This document shows positions 24,765 to 36,239 of a stretch of DNA of 64,000 bases, piece by piece. Below the pieces are notes generated by a model. That model was not told the origin of the DNA. It saw nothing but the letters and a program-made list of their open reading frames with translations, and did no database searches. Within the stretch, counting starts at the first letter, position 1. Each line of letters opens with the position of its first letter. Source of the DNA: Apoda limacodes (taxonomy: Eukaryota > Arthropoda > Insecta > Lepidoptera > Limacodidae); the NCBI GenBank assembly GCA_946406115.1, contig OX291558.1:21878205-21942204 (forward strand), written 5' to 3'. Position numbers and translations under genes: made by a program.

Positions 24765-26290
24765 AGGGAAATATGATTGGAAGCAAACAGTTGAGTTTTT
24801 CCATTATTAGTCGTAGATAATCAGGACGGGTACGACGGAAATGCTTCGGTTAAGGACCAAGGGCCTCACTTAATCTAGGCTTGTTATGATGAATATGCTT
24901 CGATTAAGGACCAAAGGCCTCTCTCAACCTCGGCTTGTCGGGATAGTTATAGTAGTTTAAATATGGCGATGATGTTTGGAAACAAACAGTTGAGTTTGTT
25001 CATTATTAGATGTAGGTAATTATGATAGATATAGTAGTTTGAATATGGCGACGACGTTTGAAAACAAACAGTTGAGTTTGTCCATTCTTAGATGTAGGTA
25101 ATTATGATAGATATAGTAGTTTGAATATGTCGACGATGTTTGGAAACAAACAGTTGAGTTTGTCAATTATTAGATGTAGGTAATCATGATAGATATAGTA
25201 GTTTGAATATGGCGACGACGTTTGGAACCAAACAGTTCAGTTTGTCCATTATTAGATGTAGGTAATTATGATATATATTGCAGTCTGAATATGGCAACGA
25301 CGTTTGGAAACAAACAGTTGAGTTCGTCCATTATTAGTCGTAGGTAATCATGATGGATATGCTTCGGTTAAGGACCAAGGGCCTCACTCAATCTAGGCTC
25401 GTTACAATGTATATGCTTCGATTAAGGACCAAGGGCCTCACTCAACCTCGGCTCGTCATGATAGATATAGTAGTTTCAATATGGCGATTATGTTTGGACG
25501 CAAACAGTTGAGTTTGTCCATTTGATGACGTTCGGAAACAAACAGTTGAGTTTGTCCATTTGATGACATTCGGAAGCAAACAGTTGAGTTTGTACATTTT
25601 TTTAGCCGTAGGTAATTGTGATAGATATAGTAGTTTGAATATGGTGATGACGTTAGGACGCAAACAGTTGAGTTTGTCCATTTGATGATATTCAGGAATA
25701 AACAGTTAAGTTTGTCCCTTAGACGATGTTCGAAAGCAACCAGATGAGTTTGTCCATTTTATGACATTCGGAAGCAAACAGTCTAGTTTGTCCATTTTTA
25801 GCCGTAGGTAATTGTGATAGATATTGTAGTTTGAATATGGTGATGACGTTAGGACGCAAACAGTTGAGTTTGTCCCTTTGATGACGTTCGGAAACAACCA
25901 GTTGAGTTTGTCCATTATTGGCTTTAGATAATTATGATGGAAACAGTTGAGTTTTTCCATTTGGCGATATTCCGAAACAGACAGTTGAGTTGGTCCAATA
26001 TTAGCGATAGATAGCTATGACGGATATGCTTCGGTTAAGGACCAAGGCCTCACTCAATCTAGGCTCATTATAATGTATACGCTTCGATTAAGGACCAAGG
26101 GCCTCACTCAACCTCAGCTCGTTATGATAGATATAGTAGTTAGAATATGGCGATGATGTTTGGACGCAAACGGTGGAGTTTGTTCATTCTAGCAATAAAT
26201 AGCTATGACGGATCTGCTTCAGTTAAGGACCAAAGGCCTCACTCAACCTCAGCTCGTTATGATGTATAAAAGTCTGAATAGGGCAATGAC
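24765..26290 (-). repeat. CAACTGTTTG minisatellite, copy B
   Basis: On + the core reads CAAACAGTTGAGTTTGTCC and recurs every 37 or 83 bp, interleaved with GGACCAAGGGCCTCACTCAACCT. Unit order and number differ from copy A, with extra units near 25,880-26,000. Confidence 0.85.
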
Positions 26291-26394
26291 GTCCGAGGGT
26301 TGTTTATTTAATGATATTAAGAAGCAAATATTAAATTGTTATCAGCAACTATAAGAACCGGTTGTAAAATTTGAACCTTGTGTAATAATGCTGA

Positions 26395-27208
26395 TACTAG
26401 AGCGGCCTAAACCCATACCCCGCATATCCCCCTCCTCCCCTTAACTACTCACCCCTCATTCACGTTAAGCCTAACTTCCACTAACGGCGTATACATATGT
26501 ACGCATACCTCCACACACTTATACAAACATACACCGGAAGCGATCCATCAAAACAGCAGTTGCCGGAACATTAAAACCTCCCTGAATCCCACAAGGCAAA
26601 TTTGTTAGGGCTGCCACACCCTCGTTTTTTTTTTTTTTCCCCCGGCGACTTAAACACATCTCCAGCATAACACCTTTTGCTTCTTCAGTTAAGGACCTGA
26701 CTCTCCCACCCTCATGCAGGGCCCGACCTCAACTTCGACACATATACACATGTATGCATACTAATATGTACACACACACATAGACATGCACCGCCCGCGG
26801 TCACTCAGGGATCGTACCTGTCGAAACATTACGACCCCCTGCAACTCACACGGCAAAAATCACAGGGGTTACACTAGCCATGTATAAAAAAATCCAAATC
26901 ATTTCAGTTCAGGCCCTAACAAATTACAATCTTTACCCGCGACGATTTAAACACACCCTCAGCATAACCCTTTTCGCTCTTTCAGTTAAGGACCTGACTC
27001 TCCCACCATTAAGGCAGGGCCCGACCTCAACTTCGACACATATACACATGTATGCATACTAATATGTATACACACACATAGACATGCACCGCCCGCGGTC
27101 ACTCAGGGATCGCACCTGCCGAAACATTACGACCCCCTGCAACTCACACGGCAAAAATCACAGGGGTTACACTGACCATGTATAAAAATCCAAAATCATT
27201 TCAAATCA
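26395..27208 (-). repeat. 298-bp tandem array, copy B (two good units)
   Basis: GAAACATTACGACC recurs at 26,823 and 27,121, exactly 298 bp apart, with a decayed unit and a T run (about 26,626-26,638) further left. One unit fewer than copy A. Confidence 0.9.
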
Positions 27209-28014
27209 CGATTCATACCAACCTAAATAATAACCTTGTCCTACTCGGCTGGGTTTAATAATTTTGCCTTAGTTTCACATCTACATAGCAGATAATAGTA
27301 TCTATCCACGTTCTAGCTCACTTTTCACCTTACGCTGAACCTAATTTATATATATATTTATATTTCATGCGAATCCTAATTCTGAATAAACGTTAATGCA
27401 GTTTAATAAACATTTATTATGTTGACTCCTCCCCTAACAACTTAGCGATTTATACTGTGGTACCCTCCCCTCTCGTAATGTACATTTCATTTCTAACCGC
27501 CCTTAACATGACTACCCTAACAAAACCGGTCCCTGACCTACGTCAATGGTTTTACTCAGACATCAACCCCATTTCTCAATTGCTACATATCGCCTACTCG
27601 ACAGAACCCTTTAAACAGATAATACCTATTAACAATAACCTATTTAGTTCAAAAGGAACACGCTACCAGGCATACCCGACCTGAACACCACCTAATACCT
27701 GCCATTGTCCTATCTTACCTTTAAGTACATTAAATTTCCTAATCCGATTTGTATATATATATATATATATACATAAGTACACTTCCCGTTTACATTTCAG
27801 TATCACACTTCCAATTTATTACCTTCATAAATAATATCACAATAGGTTAAACCCTTTCACATTACTGGTCCGCCTAGTAATAAAATATTTATCGACAATC
27901 AATATAATTTGGCAAGCAAAACCATGATCCAAAAGTATCCTAAAATCTGAATCTAATAGCCCGTGAACGGTAGCAACGAATCTATAAAAGATGACCTAAA
28001 CCTAACGTCTACAT

Positions 28015-28125
28015 TCGATCGCACAGAATCACCCCAGACAGCTCCGTCGGCCAAACACCTCACGCTCGCGCCAAAACCCCGGGAAACTCCGAGTTCAAAT
28101 CCCCGCTCGAGCGCACACCCTTTTC
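28015..28125 (+). other. tRNA-like sequence in interior of copy B (antisense to element)
   Basis: AGCTCCGTCGGCCAAACACC (D-arm-like), GAGTTCAAATCCC (B-box-like) and CTTTTCTCC (terminator-like) occur in order on +, antisense to the element. Stem pairing is weak. Same as 6,240-6,340 on - in copy A. Confidence 0.35.
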
Positions 28126-30072
28126 TCCCCCCGTTTATATTATTTGATATAATTTTCTTTCACCATATCGTATCCCTAAACTAACAACTTACAAAGTACA
28201 TTTAGTCGTTTTAACATCTACTGTTTACTTTGTTAAGGTTACCTTCTACCAGACATGAATCTTCCCGTTGGAGGAAGTTCACCTGGTCTAAGGGCTTAAC
28301 AGACGTCACCGTCAAGTGAAACAGTAATTAGATGTTCGTACTTTGGAATACCCCTTTAACTAAACTTATAAACCGATAATTACACATATATACTGATATG
28401 TCTAAATGGCCTATGGGGATGATCCCAACTTACTAAGTCAGCGCTACTTAGTATAAAATTAAAGTACTGAGATGGATGAGGCCTACTTTAGCTAATATCT
28501 TAGTGACCTTATGACCTCACTTCTGCATTAACATTCCAAATGCTCGCTATCCCGCCTTTCAATGCATTCCCTAATCATAAAATAGCTCACTCTAACTCTT
28601 CAATAGTAAAATGATACATTTAGGCTGCACCCTACTTTAATGTACAGGTTTCTGCTTGGGTTTAAAATCGATTTCGCTGTCCTATGGCAAGTTCCAAACC
28701 GAAAATAACATGGCCTTCTACATTCTTTGACTAGCAGATTACTGCATTTGGTTGCGCGGTTTCTGTCCAAACCAATTTTTTTTCTTTAAGAAAATTACAG
28801 CCGAATTTCCCGTTTTCTATTTTTAATTCATAACTCGTTATCAACAAGTTAGCGAGAGCATAATTTATTCCATGACATGTTAAATAACTACATAGCTAGA
28901 AAATTACTGTAATTTAATTTTTATATCGCATGTGATGTAACTGTAATCAAATATTTCCCCCCCTTTACGCTAAGTTGTGGGCCTATCTATAATATTTTTA
29001 CGCCACTGGAAAACGAGCTCTATCTGAAACTAACATTGTCGACTCCCGCTACACACCCGCATAGCAAAGGTATATGTGCGTTGGGGCCCTCTTAAGTGCT
29101 CGTTATTTTATTATGTCCTCCCCCTCCCCCAGCATATAAGACCTTTATTCCACAGTGCCCCCCCCCCCCCTCTAAATAATAATTCTACGTATATAGACAG
29201 TTCATTAAGGCCACACCAACTATACTGATCTCTAACCTATGTCCATACGGTAATACGCCTCGCGACAGGCCACTAAAGTCCATAAGGGGGTTCCCTTTTT
29301 TATAAATAGTACGGCTAACTCCTCCACTCTATCAGTTGACAATCACAAGTTCAAGAATCCTTCCATAAAACACCTGCGAATTTATATACTTATCCACATC
29401 TACTTACGCACACATATACGTACAAACCAACACTCACAAGCTTATTCGAAACGTACTCACAACATTAAGCTAAGGTCCATAATTATTGAATAGTGCTATC
29501 CAATAATAAATTTATTCGAATCTAGTTTTTAAACATTTTCTTAAACCTATGTTATGGCAATATGCATATAGGTACTACCACATAGAAGTTCAGATTGAAC
29601 GAGACTAGTAAGATTTATCTTACGAATACCGTTCCCTAGGTTTCGGATGATTGAGATATACGAGTATGTATTTATAAATAAGGTTATTAGATCATACCCC
29701 TGCCTACCATTCTATAAATGTAATTTTAATTTTGCGTATTAGCCGTAATTTTATGTCTACATATTACTAGTAATGCCTTCCTATATCTAAGCCTAAGTCG
29801 TAGAATATATCTTACTATACTAGTACCTAGATAGATGTACTGTACTACCTAACTAAAAAATAAAAACCATTCTTTTACACTAATTTAACATGGTTTTATC
29901 CTAAACTTGGCCTACAATTCCCATATATGCTATATTAAAGTATGTGTCTATAACTAAGCTTAAGTAACAAACAACTACAAAATGCCTTCTAAACAAGATT
30001 TATATCTTGCTTATTGGTTCCATTCTGTCACACCAGTCACCAACTCAAATCCATTTTAATGACCTCCCATCC

Positions 30073-30109
30073 GTTGTACGACAACAAAATGTAGGCTTTT
30101 ACAAGCCTA
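30073..30109 (-). promoter_or_regulatory. Twin hairpins after the 5' LTR of copy B
   Basis: On - the sequence TAGGCTT-GTAA-AAGCCTA (30,109-30,092) is followed by GTTGT-CGT-ACAAC (30,085-30,073), 41 nt past the end of the LTR and identical to copy A. Confidence 0.45.
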
Positions 30110-30149
30110 TTTTAGTTCTATATCTTATCCTGGTAACGGCAACACATAA

Positions 30150-33100
30150 TGTAGAAACCCCCCACTTATAAAAATAATAAAATTATAAATTTGAACTCAC
30201 GTGGAGTATACTGACGTAGTCGCCAATTTGAATACGTGATGGCGTACGTAATCCTAACATATTATTATTGCCTTTATTATTATAAATGTTAATGATATTT
30301 TGTAACCGTTAATGTTATTATTAAAGAAAGCTAATATTTTATTTGGCTGTGATCGTCTAGTGGCGTAATCGTCTATTTGGACCCCTCGTTGTGACCGATA
30401 ATAACCCCAGATCCTAAGAGGTATGGATTCAATCAGTCCCAGGTGTGAAAGAACAAAATCAAAACCCTAATTTTACATTATACCTACATTAAAAGCAATG
30501 GCCTATAACTAATCCTTAACCGCAGAACCACTAAGTCCTGATTAGCATTAGACCAGAATTTAAATTACTAAATGCGAGTTTCAGATTAAAATATATGCGA
30601 TTTATTATCCTAACGTAGTCGAAGTACCCTAGCCTAAGTCACCCTATTCACCAGCCTAGCTACCTCCTTACAACTCCGAACATGTCTCGTAATAACACGG
30701 TTACCCCTCGAACACGATAGGCCTTGAAGTTATAACGACTATGACCGCATACCCCTTAAGTGAAGTCGTAATCCTATAGTAATGTATGAAATCGCCTTAA
30801 AGGAGAACTCTTAAACGGTAAGTAGTCCATCGATACACTAGTTATCTTGCCCTTAAGTAAACTTGTGACCTCATAGTAATGTAGGAAAATCACCTTAAAA
30901 GGAAGAACCCTTAGACATATGAAAGTACTAACCACTAATAAGCTCACTGGCTTCCCCTTAACTAAATTTATACACTTATAATATAACAAAATCATTTAAG
31001 AGACAGACAGACCTATTTAATAACTAAATAAATTATTAGCAGGTACGCTATTGATCCCTTAATTAACCTATAACCTACACAACTAACCTGTCACCAGTTC
31101 TCTAGCTTGCGCTTAAGTGAAGGTCGGAACTAATAACAACATATATAAGGCATTAGGGAGACAAGCGGACCTATTAAGTACATAGATAAATTATTAGTAG
31201 ACTAGCTATCGATCTCTTAAGCGAAGTTATAAAACTGTAATGTAATATGAAAGGTCACCATACGGATGAACTAACAGATTGAATATATATATAGATAAAA
31301 ACGAATATACTCGCGGCCTGGCCCTTACGTAAATTACACAACCCTCTCAATAACACTTAAGAATGCACCACAGACTGACCGATAAGTTTAGTAATTGCAT
31401 AAAGAGCCTGTTGACAACCCGTTAACAACCCCTAAGTGAAATTATAAAGTCGTAATGGTATTCGAGAAGCCACCCCAAAGGCAATCTAAGTATATAAAAA
31501 GACTACCACTATCCTTACTAGCTTCTCTTCTAATCTAATCTTATAATAATATATGTAGAATCGCCGTAAAGACAAACTAACAAATTAGAAGTAAATGTAA
31601 CCCTGAAATACATCTACAGCCTACCCTTTAAATAAAGTTATAACATAGTCCTAACCGTAGGTATCCAGAAATCCACATACATTCATGATTATTATTTTAC
31701 CACTGAAACTCACGCCATCTGTGTAATAATCGTGGAATTACTCGGTCGATCGATATCTTAGCTAACTGTCTAATAATGGAGATATTGAGGAGGTCTTATA
31801 GAGGGCGCTAAGGGCGGACGATTTAGTATGGAAGTCTATCTAAATCTACCAATCCTAGTTTCCAGGTCGTTTACGGGTAACCCTAACTGGGAATCATCCA
31901 GGAAAATTCACATATACAACCATTCCTTAAGGGTTCGTAAGTTGTTCTATTCAGAATTATTGGGCCCGCCACCGAATTATCCCTTCGGCCAATTAAAGAC
32001 TAACCGGTCAGACTTTCCATACATTTGCCTGTGCGTCGAAGTGCCCAGCTGGCGTCTCGTGGTCACGTGGGTGCGCAGAGTTCACATTTTAGTCTTCTGC
32101 GCAGGTACAGAGTCTAATCGTGTTACTCGACCTTCCTTCGACTAATTTACGTTGGTTCGGTTTTGGTTTAGTATCTCGCGACCCGGTCAGTACGAATTTC
32201 GTTCTTAGATCTAAAATTGAGTTTATGGTTACAAGCTATGGCGATTATCTACACTAGAATATAAAGTTTATGAAAACAAAACTATAAAATTGAGACAAAA
32301 CCTAACGCTCGCCTAACTCATACACTAGGTTGTTCCTACTTGATCGCTAAAATGAATATTGAAAATTAATTATGTATAACTTGAATTTGAATAGCCTTAA
32401 GGGCCTAGGGTACCGTCTGGCCTTAAGCGGTTGTCAATTGTATCGTACTTATTATCTGACTGACGTCTTGGAACCTTTAACAAGGAAGGTATATAACGAC
32501 CAACTCCTGACAGACTCGTAGATAGGTTTAATCAAACTAGCTTACCTTGTGGCTTCGCCCTCCTGTCATTTAGTAATTGAGTTAATAGATAACCTTTATC
32601 CTTCGTACACCGTGCCTTAAACTGTTCTTTAGGATAGGTAAGTAGTGCTCCCCGCCAACTCCTACATTTATAACGCTGCGGAGGTGGCAAACAACCAGAC
32701 GACCATGTATTTATCCTTACTACTATGACTAACTACGGAACTAAAGGGACCATCTCGTTATTATTTGAATATAACCTACGATCGGTCGGTTCGAACCCGA
32801 GGCTCCTTAAGTTTAAATAGCCGCTAGTCCGGAGAAGCTATACTCGCCCGAAACATATGCCGTGCAAGCTAAGTTCACAAGAAATAATAAAATAGGTGTG
32901 CGATTACGCACATGGTTAAGTGGTGAATTGTTCATCAGAGTAATTAAGGCGACAGAACACCTAGTTTGACACACAATAAATATGTTTAAGGTGGATTGTA
33001 AGGAAGACATATCCACACTCAGGACCCGGCGCATTAGCCAGATCAAGTAAGGGTTAGCCCTTTCTGAGTGTTTAGAACTTAACGTTTCGGCTTTCCATAC

Positions 33101-35759
33101 AACAATTCAGAGCCTCATCAGTTAGTAGAGAATTGTGTATGATTATACTAATACGTCTTCAACGGGGTGATTCATGGCGAAGAATAGAACAAATCCTGAC
33201 CCACTAACGTCACCTCATAGCCTGTTAATAAAGTTTGGTCAATGTTGAAGTTCTGTCATCTTTATCTTAAATGGCTTAGTCAAAACATAAATTAAACAGT
33301 ATAAAGCAATAAAATAAAGCTTAGATAGTCTAATTAAAAATTAGACTCTCTAGATTAATGTCGCGGCTCTGAAAAACATATGAGGTTTACGTTTATTTTT
33401 ACACAGGAAACAAATATTTAAATATGAACACAATAATACTTAGCTTTCCAAATCTATCCGTCGCAATAATGGGTGGAGTGGAGGTACTATTTATCTATGG
33501 ATTCCTTAAGGAGATTGGGTTAAAAATCCCACATTAAATTTTAGCCACCCATTACCTAAACGGCATCTAGCAGTTCAGCTTCCCCACTCGACGCCGGTGA
33601 AGGGTGGAACTGGAGCCAACCCAGATTTAGGTTTTATCAGCCCCCTCACACCCTTAGATTCCTGAAGCCTGCAGTTATCCTAGTATGTCTCTAACATCAA
33701 GCCCCAATCTTCCCTAATCTTATAACAAGCCAGACCCCGCTTGAAGAACCCCTACTGTGATTGCCCCGTCCTCACCTACCTCTATCTACCAAGGGTCTGC
33801 TTGCTTTGGGGGTCACCCATACCGCAACGCAACAAGACATCGGGACTAAAATGATTGAGATAGTAAGTAGCGGATATAGAGATATCATTAACATAACCAT
33901 CAATTACATGTAACATAACTGTACCATTCTAATGAGCGTCTACCAAAGCGTGTAGGATTTTCATCAATGAAGATACATATACACAGGACAGGATTCACAC
34001 AAGGGTTGCCTGCCAAGTCATGTAAGCATGCCCCGTCACCTCGAGTCCGATCAAAGCGCGAAGTCGATGCTCAGGACTTGCGTAGGGCTTTCATCAATAA
34101 GATATACATATACACAGGACAGGATTTACACAAGGGTTGCCTGCCAAGTCATGTAAGCATGCCCCGTCACCTCGAGTCCGATCAAAGCGCGAAGTCGATG
34201 CTCAGGACTTGCGTAGGGCTTTCATCAATAAGATATACATATACACAGGACAGGATTTACACAAGGGTTGCCTGCCAAGTCATGTAAGCATGCCCCGTCA
34301 CCTCGAGTCCGATCAAAGCGCGAAGTCGATGCTTAGGACTTGCGTAGGGCTTTCATCAATAAGATATACATATACACAGGACAGGATTCACACAAGGGTT
34401 GCCTGACCTTAACCCTAATCTTAAACGATTTCTTAACTAATCAGATCAGAGCCTAATTACGGGGTTTCTTCCCACAAAGTATCACAAAATTTACAACATC
34501 ATGTTAAGAGACGCCGATCCCGGCAGGAGCCCTTTTCTCCACTAAATTTTCTGCAGAAATCGGCAATCTCTTTTCCTTTAAGAGTACATAGCCAACAATG
34601 TCAACAAACTACCTCTGCATTTTTAATAAGCAAGGGTTTTTCCCTTCTCTACTCCAAATTTACAACTAGAATCCCAACCAAAAAGTCAACCACTTTCAAT
34701 TTTCCCCAACCAACCCTTCACTTTAACCAAGGTGGCATCTTACACGGTCCCTTACACAGTCCTTACGCCATGGTATAAAGGAAGTCCCTCACAAAGCCCC
34801 ATAGTACAAACCCATCAATAATAAGTTGACATTGCTAGCCTCAGTTCTCACAAAAGACACTTACTGATATTTGATGTAGGCGAAACGTGCACGGCGTCGG
34901 TATTAAATTTCTTCAAATCTTTGTTCGTCCTGTCCTTCCCGCTTCCTCAGGAATCTCGAGCACGGCCAGCCTCTCGGTACGACGACAGTGGAAAAGGGTG
35001 CCGCAACTGACGCCTATCGCTTATAACCGTTCTCCCCTCCCCCCCGATAGACGCGGCCTGAACGCGTGGCGTGTCTAGGGATTGTGGCGCCAGTTAATTT
35101 CTTCTTTATTTTACTTCCACGTGTACCCACGTGCTTCGCATTTTAGTGGCCAGTTACTTTATAGTAATAATCGGACATCATATCGAGATCGTAAACCGAT
35201 TCTACTAAACTCTTTACCTGCCGAACTAGTTTCTCCGCTTCTTTGTGACTCGATTATACAGCTTCGATTAATTTACACATTGAAGGCTCGTCGTAAGCGG
35301 CGCGGAGCCTACTCTACTATCCCTCTCGCACCCTACGATATTTATAACAATTAACTGAAAATAATCGTTCGATATTCTCCATATATTTTAACCTCCTGGT
35401 TATCTGCTACTTTACGAATCGGTCGTATTTAACGAGTAATTATTTTTCTTTGTGTTGATGATTTTAGGATCCCACTGCGATTTACGCCTTATGACGTAGG
35501 TACAACCATATTAATCGAACCCCGGTGAGGACATCCGGGCCCCTCACTTACTTCATACTTCATTGATCTCCTTTCTATCCATTTATTAGGAGTATCCGAT
35601 CGGTATGAATTACGAAGGTGATTAATCAAATTTATATTTATTATTGATAAATTCTATCTTTAATTCACCTGCTCTCTTAAAACTTAAATTAGCATGTCAA
35701 CACCGTGTCGTGGGGTCCAGATTATTACAATTCTTTATAAAAGGCTTGGGACCACTACA
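30150..35759 (-). repeat. 5' LTR of copy B (5,610 bp)
   Basis: Starts TGTAGTGGTCCC at 35,759 (- strand) and ends GGGGGGTTTCTACA at 30,150. It is nearly identical to 17,863-23,340. It carries G at 32,070 (C on the element strand), the variant also present in the 5' LTR of copy A. A private change is AGC in CATCTAGCAG near 33,571. Confidence 0.88.
33957..34410 (-). repeat. 131-bp tandem array in 5' LTR of copy B
   Basis: AAGGGTTGCC recurs at 34,001, 34,132, 34,263 and 34,394, exactly 131 bp apart. An internal A/G variant (CTCAGG against CTTAGG) marks individual units: two adjacent units have CTCAGG here, only one in the shorter array, so one unit was gained or lost. Confidence 0.9.
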
Positions 35760-35763
35760 CTAT
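35760..35763. repeat. 4-bp target-site duplication of copy B, right
   Basis: CTAT directly after the terminal CA at 35,759; matches 17,859-17,862. Confidence 0.8.
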
Positions 35764-36227
35764 GTTATAATTTTCATGATATACACCCACACCGACACAA
35801 CCTTCAGAGCAATTCTTTGAAGCATCAGTAAAGATTGCATGCCAATTTGGCCATTTTTGATCCCTTATTCTGGCAAAGTGTTTTGATGCATAAGGATCAT
35901 TTTTAAATAAATCTAAATTTAAACACATAAATGGTTGGAATAACAGTACATCATAATCAAACAAAAATACAGGAAGTTTTTTAACTTTATGGGTTTGGTA
36001 TTTTAACATTTTAGTCTTACAAAAGCTTAAAACAAGACAGGGGTGTTTCTTATGATTCCAATACTTAGAGGATAGAGTATATCCAGTAAGTAACTGTAAT
36101 TTTGGTAAGATGGGGTGGTTTTCATATTGGAGTGTTCGAAATAAAAACTTATCTGCTAAAAATTGTCTTCTCAGATCTAATGAGGGTTCATTGCATTCAA
36201 CTTGTAACACATTAATTGGAGTTGATT
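35764..36227 (-). pseudogene. LINE segment: post-RT region and start of RNase H
   Basis: Open on - to 36,210, with a stop just upstream. It encodes the region between RT and RNase H (VECNEPSLDLRRQFLADK) and the first RNase H block, WHAIFTDASK, with the first catalytic aspartate followed by GCVGVGVY. The frame is cut by copy B after the codons for NIV and resumes at 17,858 with QKIK. The upstream end (36,227) abuts the 12-bp duplication, so the LINE was 5'-truncated on insertion. Confidence 0.8.
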
Positions 36228-36239
36228 AACTTGGTTTCA
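36228..36239. repeat. Target-site duplication of the split LINE, right
   Basis: AACTTGGTTTCA, identical to 16,841-16,852. Host sequence resumes with CAATGACTTCG. Confidence 0.75.

Larger units (their letters stand above)
23341..30149 (-). other. Non-coding interior of copy B
   Basis: Inverted counterpart of 4,219-11,182. Going leftward from the 5' LTR on -: twin hairpins (30,109-30,073), AT-rich unique DNA, tRNA-like sequence, 298-bp array with two good units, minisatellite, G-rich stretch and TTAGG-like tract. The total is 155 bp shorter than in copy A, the balance of one missing 298-bp unit and other repeat-number differences. I find no coding domain on either strand. Confidence 0.8.
17863..35759 (-). 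mobile_element. Giant non-coding LTR-type element, copy B (complete, 17,897 bp)
   Basis: Complete element on the - strand: 5' LTR 35,759-30,150 (5,610 bp), interior 30,149-23,341 (6,809 bp), 3' LTR 23,340-17,863 (5,478 bp). The ends are TG...CA within the short inverted repeat TGTAG/CTACA, flanked by CTAT duplications. The LTRs differ by about five point changes or single-base indels plus one 131-bp unit, so insertion is recent. The insertion splits a LINE RNase H domain whose frame is restored on excision, so this is a true insertion and not a segmental duplication. No protein-coding capacity is recognisable. Known analogues are large retrotransposon derivatives (LARDs), described mainly in plants; kinship is not claimed. 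Proteins for movement would have to be supplied in trans. Confidence 0.88.
16841..36239 (-). mobile_element. 5'-truncated I-type LINE with RNase H, split by copy B
   Basis: A non-LTR retrotransposon in two pieces, 36,227-35,764 and 17,862-16,853, interrupted by copy B. The whole is bounded by a perfect 12-bp target duplication AACTTGGTTTCA (16,841-16,852 and 36,228-36,239). Its 3' end (low coordinate) carries short tandem CAAT units instead of poly(A). Removing copy B and one CTAT restores a continuous reading frame. About 1.47 kb of LINE remains: the region between RT and RNase H, the RNase H, and a C-terminal cysteine/histidine motif. The RT core and endonuclease are absent through 5' truncation. 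Confidence 0.8.

Noticed and set aside
1..35759. Simple inverted segmental duplication of host DNA
   Set aside because: Copy B has its own terminal TG...CA, a 4-bp target duplication and a restorable LINE target; the flanks are not part of the repeat.
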